NCBI GenBank assembly: GCA_900545625.1
Contig: UQZS01000047.1
Span: 1 to 14,802 of the forward strand
DNA length: 14,802 bases
Direction: 5' to 3'
DNA from: an uncultured Oscillospiraceae bacterium
Lineage (GTDB): Bacteria; Bacillota; Clostridia; Oscillospirales; Acutalibacteraceae
Shown: positions 1 to 7,139 of the stretch, in pieces
Layout: the number at the start of each line of letters is the position of its first letter
How positions within the stretch are numbered: position 1 is the first letter of the stretch
Notes under the pieces: generated by a model
Databases searched by the model: none
Told to the model about the DNA's origin: nothing
What the model saw: the letters and a program-made list of their open reading frames with translations, nothing else
Made by a program: the position numbers and the translations under genes

Positions 1-821
1 GCTTTTGCCGTTTCGGCAGGCACTCTCTGAAGTCCCTCTATCTGAAGCAGAGAAACAAGCCTTGCGTTGGAAATCCTTTTTTCGGAATTCTGAAGATTAC
101 AGACCGAAACGTTCTGATTGACTCTGACCGATCCTCTCTGTATGCGGCCTATTCCGATTCTTCCCACATACTCATTATAATCTATTGATGAAATGAGCAT
201 CTGAAACGGGCCTTCCTCGTCTGCCTCAGGCGGATTAATATAGCTTAAAATAGTGTCGAACAGAGGAGCGAGGTCAGTTCCCGCCTCATACTGGCTCAGC
301 GACGCCGTACCGGCTCTTCCGGAGCAGAAAAGAACAGGACTTTCAAGCTGTTCCTCGTTTGCGTCAAGATCAAGCAGAAGCTCGAGAACCTCGTCGCCGA
401 TTTCGTCAAGACGGGCGTCGGGACGATCAATCTTATTGACTACGATAATAATCTTATGGTTCATTTCTAAAGCCTTAGACAGTACAAATCTGGTCTGAGG
501 CATTGCTCCCTCGGCTGCGTCCACAAGCAGAAGCACCCCGTCTACCATACTGAGCACGCGCTCGACCTCTCCGCCGAAATCCGCGTGTCCGGGCGTATCT
601 ATTATATTGATTTTAGTTCCGTTATAGCAAACGGACGTATTTTTTGCGAGAATGGTAATTCCTCTTTCACGTTCTATATCATTGTTGTCCATAACTCTTT
701 CGGCAACCACCTGATTTTCCCTGAACGCGCCGCCCTGCTTGAGCATTTCGTCGACAAGGGTAGTTTTACCGTGATCGACGTGGGCTATAATGGCTATGTT
801 TCTTAAATCTTCTCTGATCAT
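1..821 (-). CDS. typA: Translational GTPase TypA/BipA, N-terminal 273 residues (3' part beyond window)
   Basis: Ribosome-associated GTPase of the EF-G/LepA superfamily, linked in its family to ribosome assembly and stress or cold adaptation. The translated frame starts at ATG 821-819, eight bases after a GGAGG, and runs off the left edge. All G motifs are visible: G1 AHVDHGKT at residues 13-20, the switch I RGIT at 53-56, DTPGH at 75-79, NKID at 129-132, and a SGRAG G5-like segment near 167-171. Residues from about 205 begin the beta-barrel domain II ([17 protein letters not shown]). The family is about 600-615 residues, so more than half is missing only because the window ends. Codon use is unlike the rest of the window: in the first 90 residues five of ten Ile codons are ATA and five of seven Arg codons are AGA or AGG, whereas cysS in this window starts with only ATC and CGN. 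Confidence 0.96.
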   Translation of the reverse strand, partial: MIREDLRNIAIIAHVDHGKTTLVDEMLKQGGAFRENQVVAERVMDNNDIERERGITILAKNTSVCYNGTKINIIDTPGHADFGGEVERVLSMVDGVLLLVDAAEGAMPQTRFVLSKALEMNHKIIIVVNKIDRPDARLDEIGDEVLELLLDLDANEEQLESPVLFCSGRAGTASLSQYEAGTDLAPLFDTILSYINPPEADEEGPFQMLISSIDYNEYVGRIGIGRIQRGSVRVNQNVSVCNLQNSEKRISNARLVSLLQIEGLQRVPAETAK

Positions 822-1034
822 TTTTCATTCCTCCAGAAATGTTTAGGGTATGAAATTTATATTAATATAACCTAAAGTCTAATTATAATTTTTCAGCAGT
901 GCGCTTAACTTGCCTGAAAAAGCGAATATATATCGTTTTCATCATAACCGTTCATAATCGCTTTTACCATATAATTTCCCCTAAATGAATCAACATTAAA
1001 CTGCACATTTTGTCTAAAGAGCGTTTTTTTTAAT
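822..1034. other. AT-rich intergenic gap with the 3' part of a small unassigned frame
   Basis: This gap lies between the tRNA operon terminator and typA, both on the minus strand. It is clearly more AT-rich than the DNA to the right. It must hold the typA promoter; several TATA-like hexamers lie around 855-890 on the minus strand, but none pairs with a convincing -35 element, so I do not call one. The minus strand also carries an open frame ending with TAA at 907-905, described separately. Confidence 0.5.
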
Positions 1035-1054
1035 GCATAAAAAATGTCCTGCAT
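905..1054 (-). CDS. Unassigned 49-codon frame, possibly a gene remnant
   Basis: A minus-strand frame runs from ATG 1054-1052 to TAA 907-905. The start lies inside the tRNA terminator hairpin and has no ribosome binding site, so it is probably not a real start. An internal ATG at 970-968 follows AGGGGA with seven bases between and would give a 21-residue peptide (MVKAIMNGYDENDIY...). The residue make-up (FNVDSFRGNYMVKAIMNGY) looks protein-like and shares the AT-rich codons of typA (ATA, AAT, GAT, TAT). I do not recognise the family. It could be the C-terminal remnant of a gene whose front is lost, a leader peptide ahead of typA, or chance. Confidence 0.22.
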   Translation of the reverse strand: MQDIFYALKKTLFRQNVQFNVDSFRGNYMVKAIMNGYDENDIYSLFQAS

Positions 1055-1067
1055 AAAAATGCAGGAC
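1035..1067 (-). terminator. Rho-independent terminator of the tRNA-Thr/tRNA-Tyr operon
   Basis: A perfect 8-base-pair stem (1046-1053 with 1060-1067, GTCCTGCA/TGCAGGAC) with a six-base loop is followed on the minus strand by ATTTTTTA. It lies eight bases after the CCA end of tRNA-Tyr, as expected for the operon's end. Confidence 0.9.
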
Positions 1068-1074
1068 TTGTTAT

Positions 1075-1159
1075 TGGTGGGAGAAGATGGATTCGAACCA
1101 TCGAAGCATGACGCAACAGATTTACAGTCTGCCCCCTTTGGCCACTCGGGAATTCTCCC
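1075..1159 (-). tRNA. tRNA-Tyr, anticodon GTA
   Basis: An 85-base class II tRNA read on the minus strand, with 3' CCA encoded (1077-1075). The acceptor stem GGGAGAA (1159-1153) pairs with TTCTCCC (1085-1079), with A as discriminator. The anticodon arm is CAGA-CTGTAAA-TCTG, giving GTA, and it is followed by a long variable arm as expected for bacterial tRNA-Tyr. The T arm is GATGG-TTCGAAT-CCATC. It sits four bases downstream of tRNA-Thr and is cotranscribed with it. Confidence 0.97.
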
Positions 1160-1163
1160 ATAT

Positions 1164-1239
1164 TGGAGCTGGTGGACGGACTTGAACCCCCGACCTGCTG
1201 ATTACAAATCAGCTGCTCTACCAACTGAGCTACACCAGC
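1164..1239 (-). tRNA. tRNA-Thr, anticodon TGT
   Basis: A 76-base tRNA on the minus strand with CCA encoded. The acceptor stem GCTGGTG pairs with CACCAGC, the D arm has GCTC-AGTTGGTA-GAGC, the anticodon loop is TTTGTAA (anticodon TGT), and the T loop is TTCAAGT. It is the first gene of the two-tRNA operon. Confidence 0.97.
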
Positions 1240-1249
1240 ATTTTCAACG

Positions 1250-1285
1250 CTCGAATATCATAGCATACAAAACCCGTTTCGTCAA
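1250..1285 (-). promoter_or_regulatory. Sigma-A-type promoter of the tRNA-Thr/tRNA-Tyr operon
   Basis: On the minus strand TTGACG (1285-1280) and TATGAT (1262-1257) are separated by exactly 17 bases. Transcription would start near 1250, about 11 bases ahead of the mature 5' end of tRNA-Thr. Confidence 0.85.
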
Positions 1286-1338
1286 GCATAAAATTGCATT
1301 TTCCCGACTTTTTTCGTTATGCGTTTTCCCGTGCCATC

Positions 1339-1374
1339 TTGCATGGTACGCTGGGCTTTGCTATAATACAAAAG
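1339..1374 (+). promoter_or_regulatory. Sigma-A-type promoter of the AlkD-like gene
   Basis: TTGCAT (1339-1344), a 17-base spacer and a perfect TATAAT (1362-1367). The expected transcription start is at about 1373-1374, only some 10 bases before the ATG at 1384, so the AGGTGA ribosome binding site (1373-1378) would lie at the very 5' end of the message. Confidence 0.8.
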
Positions 1375-1383
1375 GTGATTTCT

Positions 1384-2043
1384 ATGGACGTGCGAACCGA
1401 ATTATTTGCGCTTGCGGACGCGCAGTACAGGGATTTTCAAAAAAAGCTGGTGCCAGGCTTCGACGAAAGCCGCATCCTCGGCGTGCGCATCCCGCAGCTT
1501 CGGAAACTTGGGAAAAAGCTCGACAATGATGATTTTGCGTGGGACTATTATGAAGAGGTCATGCTGCACGGCTTTTACATCGGGTACAAAAAGCTCGATT
1601 TCCCGACGCGGCTACGGCTCTTAGATGTCTTTGCGCCAAGGATCGACAACTGGGCGGTCTGCGACTGCGCGGTATCTTCCATGCGGTTTATCGAAAAGGC
1701 CCGCGCGCCGTTTTTGGAATATCTGCAGAAATACATGGATTCTGAGCGGGAATACGAGCTGCGCTTTGCCGTGGTCGTGCTGATGGATTATTATCTTACG
1801 GATGAATACATCGACATGGCGCTTGCGTATTTGCAAAGCCTGCGAAGCGATTTTTATTATGTCAACATGGCGGTTGCCTGGGCGCTGTCGGTTGCATTCG
1901 TGCGGTATCGAGATCGCGTACTGCCCATTCTGGAAGCGAAAACGATTTCGCGCGAGGTGCAGAACATGACCATCGGCAAGATCCGCGACAGCCTGCGGGT
2001 AGACAAAGAGATGAAGCAGTACGTAAAAACGCTGCGGGTATAA
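1384..2043 (+). CDS. AlkD-like DNA alkylation repair glycosylase (HEAT-like repeats)
   Basis: A 219-residue protein of the AlkC/AlkD superfamily, which excises alkylated bases such as N3- and N7-alkylpurines. The protein is mostly helical, as in the HEAT-like fold; known AlkD is about 237 residues. The family's key residues appear in the right order: W90 and D94 in NWAVCD match the W-x3-D pair (W109/D113 of Bacillus cereus AlkD), R127 in ELRFAV matches R148, and W166 in AVAWALS matches W187. The assignment of equivalents is mine from memory of the family. Start chosen at ATG 1384 because AGGTGA lies five bases ahead and a strong promoter lies just upstream; an in-frame ATG at 1294 lies upstream of that promoter. 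It is the only plus-strand protein gene in the window and is transcribed alone, divergently from the tRNA operon. Confidence 0.88.
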   Translation: MDVRTELFALADAQYRDFQKKLVPGFDESRILGVRIPQLRKLGKKLDNDDFAWDYYEEVMLHGFYIGYKKLDFPTRLRLLDVFAPRIDNWAVCDCAVSSMRFIEKARAPFLEYLQKYMDSEREYELRFAVVVLMDYYLTDEYIDMALAYLQSLRSDFYYVNMAVAWALSVAFVRYRDRVLPILEAKTISREVQNMTIGKIRDSLRVDKEMKQYVKTLRV

Positions 2044-2145
2044 GGTAGATAGATCACAAACAAGCGGACGGAAAGGAGCGCCGTCTGATAGGCAGCGGCG
2101 CGGCAACGCGTCCACTGTTGTTGTGGCGTAACCAAACAGGCGTGC

Positions 2146-2180
2146 AAAAAGAGGCGCACCGCTCGGTGCGCCTCCTTTTA
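2146..2180. terminator. Bidirectional rho-independent terminator
   Basis: A 10-base-pair GC-rich stem (2151-2160 with 2165-2174, GAGGCGCACC/GGTGCGCCTC) with a GCTC loop. It is followed by CTTTTA on the plus strand and TTTTT on the minus strand (complement of 2150-2146). It sits between the converging AlkD-like and GH3 genes and can serve both. Confidence 0.88.
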
Positions 2181-2186
2181 TCCTTT

Positions 2187-4628
2187 TTAGGATACTGTGC
2201 TGAGCAGCTTCGGCAGGTTTTTCACGGTTTTGGTCAAACCCTTTAGGATGTGGAGCAACGGCTTTGCAACGCCTTTGCCGTCCAAAATATCCACCATGCC
2301 CTGTGCGATCTCCGGCGAGACCACGCCCTGGCTCATGGATATGATCGTCCGAATCGGCACCGCCATAACGGAATTGTATGCCACCTGTGCCTGCAAGTCG
2401 TTCGGCGCGGAGCAGCGCATGGCGAAGCGGATGATTTTTCGCATCGCCCGCACCGCGGGCACGTCCTTGCCGTCCGAAAAGGTGGAATTCAGATCCAAGG
2501 GCTTGTTCGGGTCGCCGCTTTGCGCAGGCAGGGCTTTGCCGTATACGACCCTGAACTGCGCATCCGATATATTTTGGACGTCGCCGCTGTAATACGACGA
2601 CGCGCTTTCCCGATAATCCGGGATCGCGTATGTATCGAAAAACGGCAGTGTGAGGTTTTCCTGCAAACGGATATCTCGGCTTGAAGCACCGACTGCGATC
2701 GTGTATGGGCACTGCTCGACGTGCCAGGCGTGTGCCTGCACATTGTAAAAGGCAAACGCGCGTTCGTCCAATTCCACGGTCACGGTTTTGGATTCGCCCG
2801 CTTTTAGGAACACCTTTTGGAAACCCTTCAGCTCCTTGCTCGGGCGGAACACGGCGCTGTTTTGCGCCTGCACATAAACCTGCGCGACCTCAGCGCCGTC
2901 CGTCTCTCCCGTGTTTGTAATTTGGAAAGAAACGGCGACTGTCTTTTTTTCGGCGTCCGGGGTGACTTTGAGATCGCCGTATGCAAACGTCGTATAAGAA
3001 AGCCCGTGCCCGAACGGGAACAAAACTTCCTTTTGCGCTGTATCGTAATACCGATAGCCGACAAAGACGCTTTCTTTATAATACGGTGCATAGCGGTTCG
3101 GATAATATGCGGCGCAGGGCACATCCGATAAAGCCTTCGGATAGGTTTCCGCAAGCTTGCCGCTGGGATTTGCCCTGCCTGTAACGATATCCACGATCGC
3201 GCCGGCGCCCGCCTGCCCCGCCAGATAGGTATTCAAAATACCTTTGACGCCGTCCGCCCAGGGCATTTCCACCGGCGCGCCGCCCGAAAGGATGACCGCT
3301 ACATTCGGATTGACTTTGCAGACCTCCCGAATCAGCTTGGTGTGGCTCGGCGGCAGGGATAGATGCGTGCGGTCGCTCGCCTCCGCCTCATAGGATTCCG
3401 TCAAGCCGACAAACAGCAAAACGACGTCCGCGTTTTTCGCCGTTTGCTTCGCCTCTTCCAGCAGTTTGGCATTCGGTTCATCCTCTGTTTTGCGGTACCC
3501 CTGCGCATAGGTGATGCAAAGCCCCGCTTTTGCGGCTTCGTCACAGAAATTGTCGATCTTGGTCGGGTTGACCTGCGAGCTGCCCGAGCCCTGACAGCGC
3601 GGCGCTTTTGCCATTTCCCCGATCACTGCGATATGCGCATTTCGGCGCAGGGGCAGAATGTGGTCCTCGTTTTTGAGCAGCACCATAGACGCGGCGGCGA
3701 TGCGGCGGGCAAGCCGATGGTGCTCGTCCGCTTTTGTAAGCCTTGCATCTGTACCGGCATTTTTGGGGGAACGGAAAATCAGATCCAGCATGCGGTCGGT
3801 ACAGGCATCCAGCGCCGCTTCGTCTAAGACGCCGTTTTTGACCGCTTCCACGACCGCACGGTCGCCGATGCCGTTGGAGGACGGCATTTCCAAATCGTTG
3901 CCCGCACGGATGCCTGCGACGCGGTCGTTTTCTGCGCCCCAGTCGCAAACGACGATGCCGTCAAAGCCCCATTCCTCGCGCAGGACTTTGGTCAAAAGCC
4001 ACGCGTTTTCCGTACAATAGGTCCCGTTGAGCTTATTGTAGGCGCTCATGACCGTCCACGGGCGCGCCTGCTTGACCGCCTTTTCAAAAGCGGTCAAATA
4101 GATCTCCCGCAAAGCGCGTTCATCCACAACGGAATCCGAGGTCATGCGGAAGGCTTCCTGGCTGTTCGCGGCAAAATGCTTGACGCTCGTCCCCACGCCC
4201 ATCGCCTGCACGCCATTGATCCATGCAGTGCCGATCTCGCCCGACAGATACGGGTCTTCGGAAAAGTATTCAAAATTCCTGCCGCATAAAGGCGAGCGCT
4301 TGATATTCACCCCGGGGCCTAAAACCACAGCAACGTTTTGCTCTAACGCCTCTTCGCCGATGGCCTTTCCCATTGCATAGATCAGATCCCGATCCCACGA
4401 GCACGCCGAAAGGCAAGCCAGCGGGAAACAGACCGCGGGCAGCGGGCGGCGCTTATCTTTTGTTTGGGTGTCGCCGGGGTGCCGCCGCAAGCCATGCGGA
4501 CCGTCCGACAGCATGACGGAGGGAACCCCTAACCGCTCGATGGGCTTTGTGTGCCAATAATCAAGCCCCGAGCACAGGCCCGCTTTTTCCTCTAAGGTCA
4601 TTTGGGCAAGCAGATCTTTATGTTTCAT
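2187..4628 (-). CDS. Glycoside hydrolase family 3 protein, beta-glucosidase-like
   Basis: An 813-residue GH3 enzyme; family members release terminal beta-linked glucose or related sugars by a retaining mechanism. Residues about 30-285 form the N-terminal catalytic barrel, with KHFAANSQE at 150-158 and the predicted nucleophile D229 in VVCDWG. Residues about 310-545 form the alpha/beta sandwich; E416 in ESYEAEASDR is the likely acid/base. A fibronectin III-like domain covers about 560-655 (EVAQVYV, SKELKGF). About 150 further residues follow that I cannot assign. There is no signal peptide, so it should be cytoplasmic and act on imported oligosaccharides or glycosides. Start ATG 4628-4626 follows AAAGGAG with seven bases between. 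No transporter or sugar regulator is adjacent, so the substrate cannot be told; it could equally be a xylosidase or another GH3 activity. Confidence 0.93.
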   Translation of the reverse strand: MKHKDLLAQMTLEEKAGLCSGLDYWHTKPIERLGVPSVMLSDGPHGLRRHPGDTQTKDKRRPLPAVCFPLACLSACSWDRDLIYAMGKAIGEEALEQNVAVVLGPGVNIKRSPLCGRNFEYFSEDPYLSGEIGTAWINGVQAMGVGTSVKHFAANSQEAFRMTSDSVVDERALREIYLTAFEKAVKQARPWTVMSAYNKLNGTYCTENAWLLTKVLREEWGFDGIVVCDWGAENDRVAGIRAGNDLEMPSSNGIGDRAVVEAVKNGVLDEAALDACTDRMLDLIFRSPKNAGTDARLTKADEHHRLARRIAAASMVLLKNEDHILPLRRNAHIAVIGEMAKAPRCQGSGSSQVNPTKIDNFCDEAAKAGLCITYAQGYRKTEDEPNAKLLEEAKQTAKNADVVLLFVGLTESYEAEASDRTHLSLPPSHTKLIREVCKVNPNVAVILSGGAPVEMPWADGVKGILNTYLAGQAGAGAIVDIVTGRANPSGKLAETYPKALSDVPCAAYYPNRYAPYYKESVFVGYRYYDTAQKEVLFPFGHGLSYTTFAYGDLKVTPDAEKKTVAVSFQITNTGETDGAEVAQVYVQAQNSAVFRPSKELKGFQKVFLKAGESKTVTVELDERAFAFYNVQAHAWHVEQCPYTIAVGASSRDIRLQENLTLPFFDTYAIPDYRESASSYYSGDVQNISDAQFRVVYGKALPAQSGDPNKPLDLNSTFSDGKDVPAVRAMRKIIRFAMRCSAPNDLQAQVAYNSVMAVPIRTIISMSQGVVSPEIAQGMVDILDGKGVAKPLLHILKGLTKTVKNLPKLLSTVS

Positions 4629-4697
4629 ACCTTTGCTCCTTTCAGCTTTTCAGTGGATCTTTGGAAGCGTGGGCTTTCTCCCCGCTTTCCGTATGAT

Positions 4698-4734
4698 CGC
4701 CTCCCTTGGCTTGAATATAGCATGGCGGGAGGCG
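4698..4734. promoter_or_regulatory. Inverted repeat enclosing the candidate GH3 promoter -10 (possible operator)
   Basis: A perfect 8-base inverted repeat, CGCCTCCC (4698-4705) and GGGAGGCG (4727-4734), separated by 21 bases. On the minus strand the spacer contains TGCTATATT, an extended -10 (hexamer 4719-4714), about 90 bases before the GH3 start. No good -35 lies at 17 bases; TTGATA occurs at 21 bases. A repressor bound to the arms would cover the promoter. This is inference. Confidence 0.45.
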
Positions 4735-4804
4735 AAAATCTATCAATAATCCGAGCGAAACAGCAAAATTCCGTACTGTTTTTTTGGGAATCCGAAAGCT
4801 CGCG

Positions 4805-5515
4805 CTACGGCGACTCGCTGACAGCGCCATAGTCGTTGATGATGCCCGCCGCATCCGAGAGCGGCGTTTCGATGACGTTTGTAAAGGCATCGGGCGTTAC
4901 ACCCACGATCACGGTCTCTGCCACGAGGGCCGTGGAATTGACGGTTATCCCATCCGCTGCGCCGCGCAAAACCAGCCGCCCCGTACTCTCGATCTGCAGC
5001 AGGATGCGGTGCTTGACCTGGTTTAAGCCCGCTTCTTCAAATGTGCTTTCTATGTTCACGACGGAATGCGCTGTCAACTGCATGGAAAAGGAGATGCGCG
5101 GTCCCAGGCCTGCCGTATATTCGCTGCCGAGGAAGGTGCCCAGCGGGATGGACAGTTGGTAGGATTCCTGTGCGGCGACCGCGTCGGCGATGGCAAGGGA
5201 GATGCGGCTTTTTAAAACGTTGACTGTCACGGCATCGATCTGCAGGCTCGTGACGCGCCCTTCGCCGTCGGTGGCAAGCTCCACGATGTCCGTATAATCG
5301 GTTCCGAGATCAGAAAGCACCTGTACCACCGCTTCGTTGGCGGCATTGAGTAAAATCCGCTTGCCGACTGTCTGTGCATACCGCAGTACAACGGGCCGCA
5401 TCTGCACCAGTGTAACGACGGTCAGCACGCACAGCGCTAAAAGCGCAGCAACGGCACGTACAATGCGGCGCCGTTTTTTTGCTTTGTGCGTGCGTGTACC
5501 TGTTCTTAGCCTCAT
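4805..5515 (-). CDS. yunB: Sporulation protein YunB
   Basis: A 236-residue YunB-family protein; in Bacillus subtilis yunB (about 254 residues) is needed for normal sporulation. The sequence has a basic N-terminus (KAKKRRR at 11-17), one membrane segment at about 18-38, and a mixed alpha/beta domain outside the membrane. The segments ANEAVVQVL, SIPLGTFLGSEYTAGLGP and VNIESTFEEAGLNQ are the conserved YunB core. Start chosen at ATG 5515-5513, preceded by a GGGGGAT-type ribosome binding site; an upstream in-frame ATG at 5710 would translate the intergenic repeat and is rejected. A terminator separates it from metY, so it probably has its own promoter, but I could not identify a sporulation sigma-factor site with confidence. 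Its presence suggests the organism makes endospores. Confidence 0.86.
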   Translation of the reverse strand: MRLRTGTRTHKAKKRRRIVRAVAALLALCVLTVVTLVQMRPVVLRYAQTVGKRILLNAANEAVVQVLSDLGTDYTDIVELATDGEGRVTSLQIDAVTVNVLKSRISLAIADAVAAQESYQLSIPLGTFLGSEYTAGLGPRISFSMQLTAHSVVNIESTFEEAGLNQVKHRILLQIESTGRLVLRGAADGITVNSTALVAETVIVGVTPDAFTNVIETPLSDAAGIINDYGAVSESP

Positions 5516-5586
5516 CCTGATCCCCCGCTTTCGGTTCCTTCTGTATTTTACGTCAGGGCGCGGGATTTGGTTATTGGAGCAGGAAC

Positions 5587-5615
5587 AAAAAAAACAGGGA
5601 CGCGATGCGTCCCTG
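5587..5615 (-). terminator. Rho-independent terminator closing the cysE-metY operon
   Basis: A 9-base-pair stem (5595-5603 with 5607-5615, CAGGGACGC/GCGTCCCTG) with a three-base loop, followed on the minus strand by eight T (complement of 5594-5587). It is also the left outer hairpin of the composite repeat and lies about 250 bases after the metY stop. Confidence 0.82.
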
Positions 5616-5811
5616 TCCAGAATGTTGATAAAGTTGTTTTTCCTCCCTCTGACGAGGGAGGTGGCACGCGCTTCGCGCGTGACGGAGGGAGAGAAGCCTT
5701 GAAATATCAAGACTTTTTACTACCCCTCAGTCTCGCTTCGCTCGACAGCTCCCCTGACAAGGGGAGCAAAAGACACTTTTTCGACGAGCTCAGGGACGCA
5801 TAGCGTCCCTG
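5595..5811. repeat. Composite nested palindromic intergenic repeat
   Basis: Outer hairpins at both ends share the stem CAGGGACGC/GCGTCCCTG (5595-5615 and 5791-5811). Inside, two related units face each other. Unit A (about 5642-5690) contains the stem CCTCCCTC/GAGGGAGG and the stem CACGCGC-TTC-GCGCGTG. Unit B (about 5722-5767) read in reverse has the same order: GCTCCCC/GGGGAGC and then a CGAAGCGAG stretch. A small hairpin CTTGA-AATA-TCAAG lies at the centre near 5698-5711. No protein gene fits this stretch. It resembles the abundant palindromic intergenic repeats of some Clostridia; mobility or function is not known to me. Confidence 0.75.
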
Positions 5812-5861
5812 CCGTAAAACACGAATATTTCGGATCGGATTTTTAGTAAAGGTATTACACT

Positions 5862-7139
5862 TTACAGCTTTGCAAGCGCCTGTTCGATGTCCGCAAGGAT
5901 GTCCTCGACGTTTTCAATCCCGACGGAGAAGCGGATCATATCGGGCGTGACGCCGCATTCCTCCAGTTCCTTATCGGAAAGCTGGCGGTGCGTGGTCGAG
6001 GCGGGGTGCAGCACGCAGGTGCGCGTGTCGGCAACATGCGTGACAATGGCGGCGAGCTCCAAATAGTTCATAAACTTTTCCGCCGCTTCCCGGCCGCCTT
6101 TGACGCCGAACGAAATGACGCCGCAGGTGCCGTGCGGAAGATATTTTTCCACCAGCGCGCGATCCGGGCTGCTTTTAAGCCCAGGGTAATTTACCCAGCT
6201 GATGCGCTCGTCCTGCTCCAAAAACTCGGCAATGCGCTGCGCATTTTGGCAATGGCGCTCTACACGCAGTGCAAGCGTTTCCAGCCCCAGATTTAAATAA
6301 AAGCTGTTCTGCGGCGAGGGCGTGGAACCGTAATCGCGCAAAAGCTGGGCGACGATCTTGGTAATATAGCCCGCCTTGCCGAAGTCGCGCGTATACACCG
6401 CGCCGTGATAGCTTTCGTCAGGCGTAGTAAGGCCGGGGAACTTGTCGTTCTGTTCCCAGTCAAAATTGCCGCTGTCCACAACGGCGCCGCCCAAAGCGCA
6501 GGCGTGGCCGTCCATGTATTTTGTGGTAGAGTGGGTCACGATATCCGCGCCGAATTCAAACGGGCGGCAGTTGACGGGCGTGGGGAAGGTATTATCCACG
6601 ATGAGCGGCACGCCGTGTGCGTGCGCCACGCGGGCAAACTTTTCAATATCCAGCACCTCGAGCGAAGGGTTGGCGATCGTTTCACCGAACACGGCCTTGG
6701 TATTCGGACGGAATGCAGCGTTGAGCGTCGCTTCGTCCGCACGCGGGTCAACAAAGGTCACGTCAATGCCGATCTTGCGCATGGTGACGTTCAAAAGATT
6801 GAACGTGCCGCCGTAGATCGTCGCAGAAGAGACGATATGGTCGCCCGCGCCGAGGATGTTGATGAGGGCGAAGAAGTTTGCCGACTGCCCGGAGGCGGTC
6901 AAGACCGCCGCCACGCCGCCTTCAAGCGACGCGATCTTTGCCGCTACCGCATCGTTGGTGGGGTTGGCAAGGCGGGTATACATATAACCGGGCTCCAGAT
7001 CAAACAGCTTTGCCATGGCCGTACCCGTGTCATACTTATAGGTCGTAGACTGGTAAATCGGCAGCACGCGCGGCTCGCCGTTTTTGGGCGTATAGCCGCT
7101 CTGTACGCATTTGGTCTCGATTTTGTAATCCGGTTTCAT
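5862..7139 (-). CDS. metY: O-acetylhomoserine (O-acetylserine) sulfhydrylase, PLP-dependent
   Basis: A 425-residue enzyme of the Cys/Met metabolism PLP family, full length. It joins sulfide to O-acetylhomoserine to give homocysteine; many members also use O-acetylserine and so make cysteine. PLP signatures are clear: K207 in HSTTKYMDGH is the Schiff-base lysine, D182 in VDNTF contacts the pyridine nitrogen, and YMYTRLANPTND (52-63) and SGQSA (83-87) bind the phosphate and neighbouring subunit. Its ATG shares one base with the stop of the apgM-like gene (TAATG), and GGAGG lies seven bases upstream inside that gene, so translation is coupled. It ends the T-box-controlled operon that begins with cysE, which makes O-acetylserine. 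Substrate choice (O-acetylhomoserine, O-acetylserine or O-phosphohomoserine) cannot be read from sequence alone. Confidence 0.94.
   Translation of the reverse strand: MKPDYKIETKCVQSGYTPKNGEPRVLPIYQSTTYKYDTGTAMAKLFDLEPGYMYTRLANPTNDAVAAKIASLEGGVAAVLTASGQSANFFALINILGAGDHIVSSATIYGGTFNLLNVTMRKIGIDVTFVDPRADEATLNAAFRPNTKAVFGETIANPSLEVLDIEKFARVAHAHGVPLIVDNTFPTPVNCRPFEFGADIVTHSTTKYMDGHACALGGAVVDSGNFDWEQNDKFPGLTTPDESYHGAVYTRDFGKAGYITKIVAQLLRDYGSTPSPQNSFYLNLGLETLALRVERHCQNAQRIAEFLEQDERISWVNYPGLKSSPDRALVEKYLPHGTCGVISFGVKGGREAAEKFMNYLELAAIVTHVADTRTCVLHPASTTHRQLSDKELEECGVTPDMIRFSVGIENVEDILADIEQALAKL

Noticed and set aside
1044..1529. Plus-strand open frame through both tRNA genes
   Set aside because: Consists of antisense tRNA sequence and promoter DNA; such translations are a known artefact in databases.
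1621..2712. Long minus-strand open frame (363 codons) across the AlkD-like gene and the end of the GH3 gene
   Set aside because: It lies antisense to a well-supported gene and out of frame with GH3, crosses the strong terminator, and its translation shows no recognisable domain.
5516..5580. Sporulation sigma-E promoter ahead of yunB
   Set aside because: CGTAAAAT resembles the -10, but no matching -35 lies at the expected distance.
5595..5811. Possible CRISPR array
   Set aside because: The repeated stems are palindromic, in inverted rather than direct order, with only two copies and no uniform spacers.
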